Positions 24,660 through 32,034 of a stretch of 64,000 bases of DNA are shown one piece after another; the stretch's first letter is position 1, and each line of letters opens with the position of its first letter. The DNA is from Jidongwangia harbinensis. GTDB lineage: Bacteria; Actinomycetota; Actinomycetes; Mycobacteriales; Micromonosporaceae. Location of the stretch: contig NZ_JAIWNC010000011.1 in assembly GCF_020216025.1 (NCBI RefSeq), forward strand, positions 124,001 through 188,000, given 5' to 3'. A program made the position numbers and the translations under genes. The notes beneath the pieces were generated by a model. The model saw nothing but the letters and a program-made list of their open reading frames with translations, made no database searches and was not told where the DNA came from.

Positions 24660-25979
24660 GTGACTGATCGGCCCCGGCGCCGGCTGGGGCTCGACCTCAC
24701 GCCGCTGCGCACCTCGCGCGACTACCGCCTGGTCTTCATCGGCGGCTCCATCTCCGGCTTCGGGTCCTTCATCACCTATGTGACGATCCCGTTCCAGGTC
24801 GCGGAGATCACCGCCGACCCGCTCATGGTCGGCCTGCTCGGCGTCTGCGAGCTGGTGCCACTGCTGATCATGGCGTTCGTCGGCGGCGCGCTGGCCGACT
24901 TCCTGGACCGTCGCCTGCTGGTCCGGGGCGCGGAGTTCGCCCAGACCGCGCTCTGCGGAGTCCTGCTCCTCAACGCGCTCTCCGACGAGCCCCACCTCTG
25001 GTTGCTGTACGTGGTGGCCGCCCTGACCGCGTCCGTGGACGGGCTGCAACGCCCGGCGCTGGAGGCCATGGTCCCCCGGCTGGTCCGCCCGGAGGAGATC
25101 CCGGCCACCATGGCGCTGCGGTCCCTCTCCATGCAGATCGCCCAGCTGGGCGGCCCGGCCCTGGCCGGCGTGCTGATCGCCACCATCGACCTGGAATGGG
25201 TGTACGCCTTCGACCTGGTCACCTTCGCGGTGTCCCTGCTCTGCCTCACGCTGGTCCGGGCGGTACCGCCCCCGCCGGACGCCGACCGCCCGTCGCTCAG
25301 GTCGGTGGTGACCGGCCTGAAGTACGCCCGCAGCCGCCCCGAACTGCTCGGCACCTACCTGGTCGACATCAACGCCATGTTCTTCGGCATGCCCCAGGCG
25401 CTCTACCCGTTCCTGGCCACCCAGCTCGGCGGCCCGAAGGTGCTGGGCCTGCTGTACGCCGCCCCGGCCGCCGGATCACTGCTCGCCACCCTGGGCTCCG
25501 GCTGGACCGGCCGGGTGCACCGGCACGGCCTCATGGTGGTCCTCGCGGCCGCGGCCTGGGGCGTCGGCATCATCGGCGTGGGCCTGTCCGACATGCTGTG
25601 GCTGACCCTGCTGTGCCTGGCCTTCGCCGGTGCCGCGGACATGATCTCGGGCATCTTCCGGTCCATCATCTGGAGCCAGACCATCCCGGACCACCTGCGC
25701 GGGCGCCTGGCCGGGATCGAGATGCTCTCGTACTCCACCGGGCCGCTGCTGGGACAGCTGCGCTCGGGCGCGATCGCCCGCACCTCGCTCGGCGTGAGCG
25801 GTTCGATCTGGGTGGGCGGGGTGCTCTGCATCGTCGGCACGGCGGCGCTGGCCGCCGCGTTGCCGCGGTTCGTGCGGTACAACGGGGCCGACGGCATGGC
25901 CCGCAAGCAGGCCGAGGACGACGCGTGGCGGGCCGCCGCGGCGGCCCGCGCCACTCCGGACCGGCCGCTGCGCAGCTGA
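24660..25979 (+). CDS. MFS transporter (EntS-like)
   Basis: A 439-residue, 12-helix MFS protein. The loop motif is GGALADFLDRRLLV, and the mid-region has LQRPALEAMVPRLV and a SGIFRSIIWSQTIPDHLRGRL segment typical of EntS/MFS_3 exporters. Substrate unknown. GTG 24660 is the start, 38 bp after the NUDIX gene. It ends at a strong hairpin (26063-26091) that faces the PfpI gene. Confidence 0.88.
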   Translation: MTDRPRRRLGLDLTPLRTSRDYRLVFIGGSISGFGSFITYVTIPFQVAEITADPLMVGLLGVCELVPLLIMAFVGGALADFLDRRLLVRGAEFAQTALCGVLLLNALSDEPHLWLLYVVAALTASVDGLQRPALEAMVPRLVRPEEIPATMALRSLSMQIAQLGGPALAGVLIATIDLEWVYAFDLVTFAVSLLCLTLVRAVPPPPDADRPSLRSVVTGLKYARSRPELLGTYLVDINAMFFGMPQALYPFLATQLGGPKVLGLLYAAPAAGSLLATLGSGWTGRVHRHGLMVVLAAAAWGVGIIGVGLSDMLWLTLLCLAFAGAADMISGIFRSIIWSQTIPDHLRGRLAGIEMLSYSTGPLLGQLRSGAIARTSLGVSGSIWVGGVLCIVGTAALAAALPRFVRYNGADGMARKQAEDDAWRAAAAARATPDRPLRS

Positions 25980-26062
25980 GGGCCAGTCGAGTACCGGCCG
26001 GCACGGCGCGCCGCACGCTCGAGATTGCCGGCAGGTCAGCCCGGCAGCCGGGTGATACGGCC

Positions 26063-26091
26063 GTGGCGCACGGACCCGGTCCGTGCGCCAC
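26063..26091. terminator. Bidirectional hairpin terminator
   Basis: A 14-bp perfect stem (GTGGCGCACGGACC and its complement) closes on a single unpaired base, so the real loop must open by a few pairs. It lies between convergent genes, 83 bp after the MFS stop and 31 bp after the PfpI stop. No U tract, as is common in high-GC actinomycetes. Confidence 0.75.
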
Positions 26092-26122
26092 GTGCGCTCT
26101 GCGCTGTCCGTACCTCTGCGGT

Positions 26123-26689
26123 TCAGACCTTCTGCTTTTCGTGCGCGCCCTCGGCGATCTCCTCGAGCATCTTGTCGCAGAAGGCCGGCAGGTCGTCCGG
26201 CTTGCGGCTGGTCACCAGCCCGCTGTCGACGTAGACCTGCTCGTCCACCCAGGTCGCGCCGGCGTTCGCCAGGTCGGTGCGCAAGCTGGGCCAGCTGGTG
26301 AGCGTCCGGCCGTCCACCACGCCGGCCTCGATCAGCGTCCACGGGCCGTGGCAGATCGCCGCGACCGGCTTGCCCGCCGCGAAGAAGTCCCGTACGAAGC
26401 GGACGGCGTCCGGATCGGTACGCAGGAAATCGGGGTTCGCCACCCCGCCGGGCAGGACCAGGGCGTCGTACTCCTCCGGGTTGGCGTCCTTGACCTGCTT
26501 GTCCACGGCGTACGTGCCGGCCTTGTCCATGTGGTTCACGGCCTGGATGTCTCCGGTCTTGATGGAGATCAGTTCGGCCGTGCCACCGGCGGACTCGACG
26601 GCCTTGCGGGGTTCGGTGTACTCGACTTCCTCGACCCCATCGGTCGCGAGGAACGCCACCCGCTTGCCCTTGATGGAGGTGGTGGCCAT
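26123..26689 (-). CDS. DJ-1/PfpI-family protein
   Basis: A 188-residue class-I glutamine-amidotransferase-like protein. The nucleophile elbow is AICHGPW with Cys followed by His. The upstream acidic residue is in FLATDGVEEVEYTEP, and LVLPGGVANPDFLR matches the YraA/PfpI subgroup, whose members act as proteases, deglycases or chaperones in stress. Biochemical role here unknown. ATG 26689 has a GGGAGCC-like upstream sequence. It probably forms its own unit. Confidence 0.9.
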   Translation of the reverse strand: MATTSIKGKRVAFLATDGVEEVEYTEPRKAVESAGGTAELISIKTGDIQAVNHMDKAGTYAVDKQVKDANPEEYDALVLPGGVANPDFLRTDPDAVRFVRDFFAAGKPVAAICHGPWTLIEAGVVDGRTLTSWPSLRTDLANAGATWVDEQVYVDSGLVTSRKPDDLPAFCDKMLEEIAEGAHEKQKV

Positions 26690-26757
26690 GATCGGGCTCC
26701 CTTCCGTCGTTGCCTGTTCCGGAACGGTGCCCGGGTCGCGCCGGGGTAAACGCCCGG

Positions 26758-27213
26758 TCAGCGATGCGCGACCGGGGTCTGCCGGAAGGCCGGCCGGCGG
26801 TGCCGGTTGACCAGCTCGCCGCCGTACCAGGCGCCGAAGACCGCGGCCGCCAGCGCCAGCAGTTCCACGGTGAACAGGCCCGCGCCGGCCACCCGGTCGG
26901 GGGTGCGCATGCGGAGCATCAGGATGACCGCGAAGAGGATGAGGACGCCCATGTTCATCAGGTTCTGCAGCACGCCGATGCGCTTGGCCGCACCGCCGGA
27001 CACGAACAGGACATCGATGGCGCCGGCCAGGACCACCAGGACGCCGCCGATCAGGCCGGCCACGATGTTCCAGTACGCCAGGGCGCCGAGCATGTCCGGG
27101 CCGCCGAGGAGGTTGCCCAGGTCGAACAGCACCGCTATCGCGAACAGGCCGAGCGGGAACATGACCAGCACCGGCTGGACCGCCTCGCCGGCGATGCGCA
27201 GTCGACTCTCCAT
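26758..27213 (-). CDS. DUF2231-like four-helix membrane protein
   Basis: A 151-residue membrane protein with four predicted helices (about 14-35, 45-68, 83-101, 110-130). GEAVQPVLVMFPLGLFAIAV and the following Asp-Leu resemble DUF2231 proteins, function unknown. The family's usual His-Pro is Gln-Pro here. The gene diverges from the DUF6232 region. Confidence 0.75.
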   Translation of the reverse strand: MESRLRIAGEAVQPVLVMFPLGLFAIAVLFDLGNLLGGPDMLGALAYWNIVAGLIGGVLVVLAGAIDVLFVSGGAAKRIGVLQNLMNMGVLILFAVILMLRMRTPDRVAGAGLFTVELLALAAAVFGAWYGGELVNRHRRPAFRQTPVAHR

Positions 27214-27354
27214 GGTGTGATCAGCCTCCCCAGCTGCCGAGATCCACGGTTGCCGTGGCCCCTACCCGAGCCACGTATCGATGAAACGCGCGGTGACGGG
27301 CGTTACGCCCCATTCTCCCGCGTCCGTCTGCTCCCGTCTGCCCTTTCACTCTCT

Positions 27355-27602
27355 CCAGTCCGCCTGTACGCAATCTGCAACATGGCAAGTTGAAGTATAG
27401 CGATCAGACGGGTAGCCGTGGTGTACTGCTATCAGGCACAACGGCGGACTCGAGGAACAGACAGCAAAGGCACCCGGCGGCAACCGGGTGCCTTTGTCGC
27501 CTCGAAGCTCCGCGAAGCACGAGCGAGGCGGGGAATTCTCTCTGCGCCAATGGTGGCTCGCCGTTCCCTCTCCTCGCAAGGAGTACGGGAAAGGAGTTCG
27601 CC
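27355..27602 (+). promoter_or_regulatory. Promoter and structured leader of DUF6232 gene 1
   Basis: This 248-bp leader matches the one at 28052-28289 in order and content. Elements: CGCAATCTGCAA, then TGGCAAGTTGAA (27383-27394) and TATAGC, the likely promoter. A perfect 12-bp stem-loop follows (27466-27477 with 27484-27495, loop CGGCAA). Next comes AGGCGGGGAATTCTCTCT. Last is a small hairpin CTCCT-CGCA-AGGAG immediately before the AAAGGAG ribosome site. The first hairpin may be an attenuator or RNA-stability element. This is inference from duplication and symmetry. Confidence 0.65.
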
Positions 27603-28049
27603 ATGCGCACACGCACCTACTACCGTGGGCCCGACGCCGTGGTGACGAACGAGGTCTTCGTGTGGCGTACCGCGCCGCCGAAGGTCTTCGTGATCCGCGA
27701 CCTGCGGGACGTCTGCATCGCCCGGGAGGACAACCGGCTCCCCACCACCGCGCACGTGGCCGGAGGCTCTCTGGTCCTGATCGCCGCGACCGGCCCGATG
27801 TGGAACACGCCGGGGCTCATCTCGCTTGGCCTGCTGGCCGTCGCGGTCCCCGGCACCGTCGTGGCAACCGCCTGCTGGCGGACCCGGCCCCGCCGCCGGG
27901 AGCTGCGGGCCACCTACCGGGGTGCCGAAGCAGTGCTCTACGTCTCGCTCAACGCCCGGGTTTTCAACCAGGTCAGCCGTGCTCTCCGCCGCTCCGTGGA
28001 GGACAACCGCCCGGACTGGTCCGCTTGGGACGGTGCCGCCGCGGCCTGA
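27603..28049 (+). CDS. DUF6232 family protein, copy 1
   Basis: A 148-residue protein of unknown function, beginning MRTRTYYRGPDAVVTNEVF. After a beta-rich N-terminal stretch come two hydrophobic helices (about 50-67 and 72-95). A C-terminal domain with ATYRGAEAVLYVSLNARVFNQ and then VSRALRRSVEDNRP follows. It is a paralogue of the next gene with the same length and layout. Such proteins occur in actinomycetes near XRE/DUF397 genes. ATG 27603 has AAAGGAG upstream. Confidence 0.82.
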   Translation: MRTRTYYRGPDAVVTNEVFVWRTAPPKVFVIRDLRDVCIAREDNRLPTTAHVAGGSLVLIAATGPMWNTPGLISLGLLAVAVPGTVVATACWRTRPRRRELRATYRGAEAVLYVSLNARVFNQVSRALRRSVEDNRPDWSAWDGAAAA

Positions 28050-28051
28050 GT

Positions 28052-28289
28052 CTGCTTGTTCGCAATCTGCAAGGTGGCATGTTGAACGGTAGCGATCGGC
28101 GTAGTGGCCGTGCTCTACTGAACTCAGGCAGAACGGGCGGATCGAGGGGAGACACACAACGGCACCCGGCGGCAACCGGGTGCCGTTTTGCTCTCCCGAC
28201 ATCTCCCGAAGCATCGAGGCGGGAATTCTCTCTCAGTCGGCGTGACGGCCCCTTTCCCTCCTCGGCAGGAGCACGGAAAGGAGTCCGCA
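28052..28289 (+). promoter_or_regulatory. Promoter and structured leader of DUF6232 gene 2
   Basis: This is the second copy of the leader. It has CGCAATCTGCAA, TGGCATGTTGAA (28075-28086) and GGTAGCGATC, then a 12-bp perfect stem-loop (28158-28169 with 28176-28187) with the same CGGCAA loop. Next come AGGCGGGAATTCTCTCT and a CTCCT-CGGC-AGGAG hairpin beside GGAAAGGAG. Paired bases in the first stem differ between copies yet stay complementary (AAAGG/CCTTT against AACGG/CCGTT), which supports an RNA structure. Confidence 0.68.
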
Positions 28290-28736
28290 ATGCGCACCTA
28301 CTATCGCGGCCCCGACGCTCTGATTACCGACGAATACTTCGTCTGGTGGACGGCCGGCCAGAACCGCGTCTACACCATCCACGACCTGTACCAGGTCGGG
28401 TTGGTCCGGGACGACGGCGTGGACCGGCGCCCGGACATGGCCACGGTGGCCGCGGTGGGCATGGTCGGCTTCGCCGGCACCGCCTGGCTGACTGCCGGTC
28501 CGGTGGTCGGCCTGGCGGTCGGCTTCATCGCGGCGATCGCCGCCGTCGTGGCGATCACCACCCGGCAGCACCGCACGGAACAGTCGTGGCAGGTCCACGC
28601 CGGTTACCGCGGTGTCGACACCATCATCTACCGGTCGTCCGACGCGCGGGTGTTCAATCAGGTCACCCGGGCCCTGCAGCGGTCGTTGGAGGACGACCGT
28701 CCGGAGCGCTCGACATACGGCCTTGCCGCCGCCTGA
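28290..28736 (+). CDS. DUF6232 family protein, copy 2
   Basis: A 148-residue paralogue of the upstream gene. It starts MRTYYRGPDALITDEYFVWW, with a hydrophobic hairpin (about residues 48-90, Gly/Ala-rich) and a C-terminal stretch GYRGVDTIIYRSSDARVFNQ then VTRALQRSLEDDRPE. Conserved between copies are the YYRGPDA start, the YRG..T/A-I/V-Y strand and the ARVFNQV.RAL..S.ED.RP end. Function unknown; membrane association is likely. ATG 28290 follows GGAAAGGAG. Confidence 0.83.
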   Translation: MRTYYRGPDALITDEYFVWWTAGQNRVYTIHDLYQVGLVRDDGVDRRPDMATVAAVGMVGFAGTAWLTAGPVVGLAVGFIAAIAAVVAITTRQHRTEQSWQVHAGYRGVDTIIYRSSDARVFNQVTRALQRSLEDDRPERSTYGLAAA

Positions 28737-28835
28737 TGGTTACCAATCGCACCCACCGAGAAACTCATCACTTTTCGGTGAAGCTGCCCGGCGCGTCCTT
28801 CGTTCTGGTAGGTCTTGTGAGTAACATGACGCGCG

Positions 28836-28879
28836 ACCTCGCTGGATGCCAGCTTGCATCCAGCGAGGTGGCAGTTTAA
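28836..28879. promoter_or_regulatory. Stem-loop and shared motif ahead of the XRE regulator
   Basis: A perfect 14-bp stem (28836-28849 with 28856-28869, loop CAGCTT) lies 31 bp before the regulator's ATG. Its 3' arm runs into AGGTGGCAGTTTAAC, close to the AGGTGGCATGTTGAAC of the DUF6232 copy 2 promoter. It could be an operator, an mRNA leader hairpin or a terminator for the DUF6232 gene; sequence alone does not decide. Confidence 0.6.
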
Positions 28880-28900
28880 CTCTTCGACGATGAAGGAGTC

Positions 28901-29803
28901 ATGGCTGAGGTCATCTCGCCGACGGTCGCGCGCAGGCGCGTGCGGTTGGCGCTGCGCGAAGCGCGGGAAGCCGCTGACCTCACGCAACTCCAGGTCGCCG
29001 AGGAGATGGAGTGGTCCCTCTCCAAGGTCATTCGGATCGAGAACGGCGATGTCAGCATCTCTCCGAATGACCTGCGCCCGCTGCTGTCCTATCTCGGCAT
29101 CAAGGATCGAGCCGTCATCAACGGGCTCATCGCGGACGCGAAGGTGGCTCGCACCCGTCAGCATGTGATGTGGTGGCAGCGTCCGGAGTTCCGGGACATG
29201 ACCGACCCGCTGCGCAGATTCATCGAGTTTGAATCGGTCGCCGTGACCATTCGGGTCTATTCGATTCTCTACATCCCCGGGCCGCTGCAGATCCCGGAAT
29301 ACGCCGCCGCACTGACCGGATCCTTCGACGAGATCCCGGAACAGAGGATCGACGTCCTGCTGCAGGCCCGTCAGCTGCGCCGTGAAGCCCTGCTCACCCG
29401 CCTCGCCTCGGTGCGCTATTCCGCGGTTCTCGACGAATCGGTCTTCATGCGCTCCATCGGCGGCGCGGAGGTCTTCGCGAAGCAGCTGCGGGAGCTGCAT
29501 GACCTCGCCGAACGAGGCCTGATCCACCTTCGGATGCTCCCGTTCTCCTTGGGCGTACCCATCGCCAACAACGCGAGCTTCGACCTTCTGACGCTCAGTA
29601 ACACTGACGAACACAATGAAGTGCTTTATCGCGAAAACGGTATGACGGACGAATTGATCGAAGACCGTAACGCAACCGCGAAGCACCTTTATCGATTCAA
29701 CCAGCTCTGGCATGTGGCCAACGACGAAAATGACACGATCGAGTTCCTCGAACGCCGCATCAAGAACCTGGAGAGTGCCGTTACCCACGGTGGCAAGACA
29801 TAG
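28901..29803 (+). CDS. XRE-family regulator with DUF5753 domain (WhiJ-like)
   Basis: A 300-residue regulator. Residues about 10-70 are the helix-turn-helix (LREAREAADLTQLQVAEEME then SLSKVIRIENGD). Residues about 95-285 are DUF5753, with LYIPGPLQIPEYAAAL and QRLRREALL-like segments (here RQLRREALL). This is the WhiJ-type architecture of Streptomyces, whose members work with small DUF397 proteins in development. Base composition drops noticeably over its last 200 bp. ATG 28901 has AAGGAG only 2 bp away. A DUF397 gene follows 52 bp downstream. Confidence 0.92.
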   Translation: MAEVISPTVARRRVRLALREAREAADLTQLQVAEEMEWSLSKVIRIENGDVSISPNDLRPLLSYLGIKDRAVINGLIADAKVARTRQHVMWWQRPEFRDMTDPLRRFIEFESVAVTIRVYSILYIPGPLQIPEYAAALTGSFDEIPEQRIDVLLQARQLRREALLTRLASVRYSAVLDESVFMRSIGGAEVFAKQLRELHDLAERGLIHLRMLPFSLGVPIANNASFDLLTLSNTDEHNEVLYRENGMTDELIEDRNATAKHLYRFNQLWHVANDENDTIEFLERRIKNLESAVTHGGKT

Positions 29804-29855
29804 TCTGCACTTCCACAGCGAGCTGAACTCGCTTTGTCTATCGGAGCGTCTTAAA

Positions 29856-30053
29856 GTGAACGAAATCAATCCGCCCAAGTGGACGCGGAGTTCCCGCTGC
29901 AGCGGCGGCAACTGCGTTGAGGTCGCGAAGGTCTCCGGCGGTTACCTGGTGCGGGACTCCAAGCGTCCCGACATGTCGCCGCTTTCCTTCACGGATAGCG
30001 AGTGGATTGCTTTCGTGCAGGGTGTCAAGCAGGACGAGTTCCTGCTCTCATAG
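29856..30053 (+). CDS. DUF397 protein 1
   Basis: A 65-residue protein with the family layout: W-x-R-SSRCSGGNCVEVA, then a YLVRDSKRPD hairpin, then LSFTDSEWIAFVQGVKQDEF. DUF397 proteins are small partners of XRE-DUF5753 regulators, and this one lies directly behind the regulator, probably in its operon. GTG 29856 is chosen because GGAG lies 9 bp upstream and the fold starts there. An upstream extension of the frame is not supported. Confidence 0.88.
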   Translation: MNEINPPKWTRSSRCSGGNCVEVAKVSGGYLVRDSKRPDMSPLSFTDSEWIAFVQGVKQDEFLLS

Positions 30054-30156
30054 CCGGCCACCTTGCGGGGGGTGTGCGAATCAGCCGTATTCGCACACGG
30101 CAACACGCAAAAAAGAACAAACTGGATCAAAGGCGCATTCACCACAATACTGTTGC

Positions 30157-30226
30157 TTCATTCACGTTTCTCGCTCCGTGACGTCGTTCCCATCCCTTAC
30201 CGTGGGGGCGGGAACCGTCACGGAGG
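30157..30226 (+). promoter_or_regulatory. Upstream cassette of DUF397 protein 2
   Basis: TTCATTCACGTTTC at 30157-30170 and GGGAACCGTCACGGAGG at 30210-30226 both recur upstream of DUF397 protein 4 (31156 and 31209) with exactly the same 53-bp offset. The first block is probably promoter or operator and the second includes the ribosome site. Confidence 0.65.
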
Positions 30227-30233
30227 AGACAGT

Positions 30234-30428
30234 ATGACCAAGTCGGTGGAGCAGGCGGAGTGGCGCCGCAGCTGCGGGAACAGCAGTTGCGTCGAGGTTG
30301 CCAAGATCGACGATCGGTACCTCATCCGGGACTCGAAGAACCCGGACGTGCCACCCCTCGAGTTCACCTCGAATGAATGGGAAGCATTCACCGCCGGAAT
30401 TGCCCGCGGCGACTTCCACTTCGAGTAA
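30234..30428 (+). CDS. DUF397 protein 2
   Basis: A 64-residue DUF397 protein: EWRRSCGNSSCVEVAKIDDR, YLIRDSKNPDVPPLEFT, then NEWEAFTAGIARGDFHFE. ATG 30234 has GGAGGAG 5 bp upstream. It has its own promoter cassette, shared with protein 4. It is one of four paralogues in 1.6 kb. Confidence 0.9.
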   Translation: MTKSVEQAEWRRSCGNSSCVEVAKIDDRYLIRDSKNPDVPPLEFTSNEWEAFTAGIARGDFHFE

Positions 30429-30797
30429 TCAACGCGAGCGATGTTTCCGCTTCCGGCCGCCGGGCCGGCGGCACGGTGGATCCCGTCGCGCCCACGCCCG
30501 TCCTTACCGCTCGGTGCCGGACCGCGCAAGTCCCCGTGATCAGCCGGTGCCGGTGATGGGATCACGCCCGTCGCCCTGATCCCGAGAAGTGCTTGCGGCC
30601 CCTGGACCCCGGGCCTCAAGACGAGACGTGAATGTTCCGTCTCCGCCTGTCCCACGTGGCATACCTCGGTTCCGCGAAGCTTTCGCTCCCCGTCAGATCG
30701 AGCGCGGTGAGGTCGACTGCTCCCGCAGCGAAGCCCCGGCGCTCTCCGAAGGACGTGCCCTCAGCGTTTCCCGCAACTCTGGCACGTGGCAACCACA
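30429..30797. other. Gap between DUF397 genes 2 and 3
   Basis: This stretch of 369 bp has no convincing gene. Short frames exist but lack ribosome sites and family resemblance. GTTTCCCGC near 30767 resembles the GTTTC(C/T)(C/T)GC part of the promoter cassette of DUF397 genes 2 and 4, but here it is only about 30 bp from the next start codon. Confidence 0.6.
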
Positions 30798-30992
30798 ATG
30801 CACGGAGTTGATCAGGCTCGTTGGGTCACGAGCACCCGTTGCGCGACCAGCACCTGCGTAGAGGTATCCAAGGTCGGCGATCAGTACCTGATCCGCGACT
30901 CGAAGTACCCGGGAGTTGCCCCGCTGGCCTTCACGACGGAGGAGTGGACCGCCTTCGTCGAAGGCGTCAACGCCGGCGAGTTCCGCTTCTAG
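30798..30992 (+). CDS. DUF397 protein 3 (no ribosome site)
   Basis: A 64-residue DUF397 protein with RWVTSTRCATSTCVEVSKVG, YLIRDSKYPGVAPLAFT and EEWTAFVEGVNAGEFRF. All family features are intact. Neither ATG 30798 nor GTG 30786 has a Shine-Dalgarno sequence, unlike the other three copies. It may be translated leaderless from a promoter close to the start, or it may be silent. Confidence 0.8.
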   Translation: MHGVDQARWVTSTRCATSTCVEVSKVGDQYLIRDSKYPGVAPLAFTTEEWTAFVEGVNAGEFRF

Positions 30993-31155
30993 CGGCGCGC
31001 GTCGCTCTGCGTACGGGGGCGGTGCCACCGTGCGCAGTGCGGGCCGGGCCATCCTTCGCTATGTGATGCAGCGCGTGTGTCAGCTTTCGGTCACTCGGCC
31101 CGGCAAAGCGTACATAGACGACCAAATCAGTGTCGACTATGAGATCCTCATGGAT

Positions 31156-31225
31156 TTCACTCATGTTTCCTGCTGCCACGTTCACCGGATTGGTCCTACC
31201 GTGAGTGCGGGAACCGTCACGGAGG
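31156..31225 (+). promoter_or_regulatory. Upstream cassette of DUF397 protein 4
   Basis: TTCACTCATGTTTC (31156-31169) and GGGAACCGTCACGGAGG (31209-31225) repeat the cassette of DUF397 gene 2 with the same 53-bp offset. The DNA between the blocks is less conserved, which points to selection on the two blocks and their spacing, or to a moderately old duplication. Confidence 0.65.
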
Positions 31226-31235
31226 TGCAAGAGCC

Positions 31236-31430
31236 ATGACAAAGCCGACGTACGAGGTGCACTGGCGCCGAAGTTCGCGATGCGCGAGCAGTAGCTGTGT
31301 CGAGGTTGCCGACGTCAACGGCGAGGTCCTGTTGCGGGACAGCAAGAACCCGGAGGTCCCGCCACTGTCGTTCACCCCGGAGGAGTGGACCGCTTTTGTC
31401 GGCGGCGTCAAGCAGGGCGAGTTCGACTGA
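31236..31430 (+). CDS. DUF397 protein 4
   Basis: A 64-residue DUF397 protein: HWRRSSRCASSSCVEVADVN, VLLRDSKNPEVPPLSFT, EEWTAFVGGVKQGEFD. ATG 31236 has GGAGG with a roughly 10-bp spacer. The cassette upstream matches that of protein 2. The DUF6226 gene follows 67 bp downstream. Confidence 0.9.
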   Translation: MTKPTYEVHWRRSSRCASSSCVEVADVNGEVLLRDSKNPEVPPLSFTPEEWTAFVGGVKQGEFD

Positions 31431-31497
31431 CCGACCCGCCGCCCGCGGTTTGCCGACTTCGGCCGGAAGTCGCCGCCCGAGCGGCATACTCGACCTG

Positions 31498-32034
31498 GTG
31501 AGGGACCACGAGCCGGACCCGGAGCACGACACCCGCAGCACCGCACCCGGACGCTTCGCGGTGCTGCACGAGGCGGCCGATCTGCTCCTGGACCGCCTGA
31601 CCGCGCAGTACACCGTGGAGCGTCGCGAGACCAAGGACGTCCTGCACGGCGACATGGTCCGTACGGTCCGGCTCATCCCGCACACGCCCGCGGCCGCACC
31701 GCTGGCGGTGTCGTTCATCGACTTCCCCGGCATCGTGCTCCAGCTGGGCCGTTGGTACCGGCGGTCGATGCCGGCCTGCGGATGCGATGCGTGCGACGAA
31801 CAGCCGGACGTCCTGGTCGAGGATCTGCGCCTCGAGGTCGCGGCGCTGATCGAGGGCGGCCTGTGGGAACAGGTCCGGCGCGGCCTCACCGGGTCCTGGT
31901 CGGAGGCCCGGCTGGTCGGGCCCGCGCTCCGCCAGAGCCAGCAGACGCTTCTCGACGCGCGGGAGGCCCGCGCCGCCCGGCGTGACGGGTTCGCCGCGGC
32001 GGTGCAGTGGGCGCCGTGGCCACGCCGCGCGTGA
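31498..32034 (+). CDS. DUF6226 family protein
   Basis: A 178-residue protein of an actinomycete family of unknown function. Key segment: FPGIVLQLGRWYRRSMPACG, followed by CDACDE, giving a C-x-C-x2-C cluster that could bind metal. The rest is alpha-helical with an Arg/Ala-rich end. GTG 31498 is the first plausible start, but the ribosome site is poor, so the N-terminus is uncertain. The stop codon is at the edge of a 39-bp tandem repeat. Confidence 0.75.
   Translation: MRDHEPDPEHDTRSTAPGRFAVLHEAADLLLDRLTAQYTVERRETKDVLHGDMVRTVRLIPHTPAAAPLAVSFIDFPGIVLQLGRWYRRSMPACGCDACDEQPDVLVEDLRLEVAALIEGGLWEQVRRGLTGSWSEARLVGPALRQSQQTLLDAREARAARRDGFAAAVQWAPWPRRA

Noticed and set aside
30429..30797. Degraded extra XRE or DUF397 gene in the gap
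   Set aside because: I could not find recognisable DUF397 or helix-turn-helix motifs in any frame.
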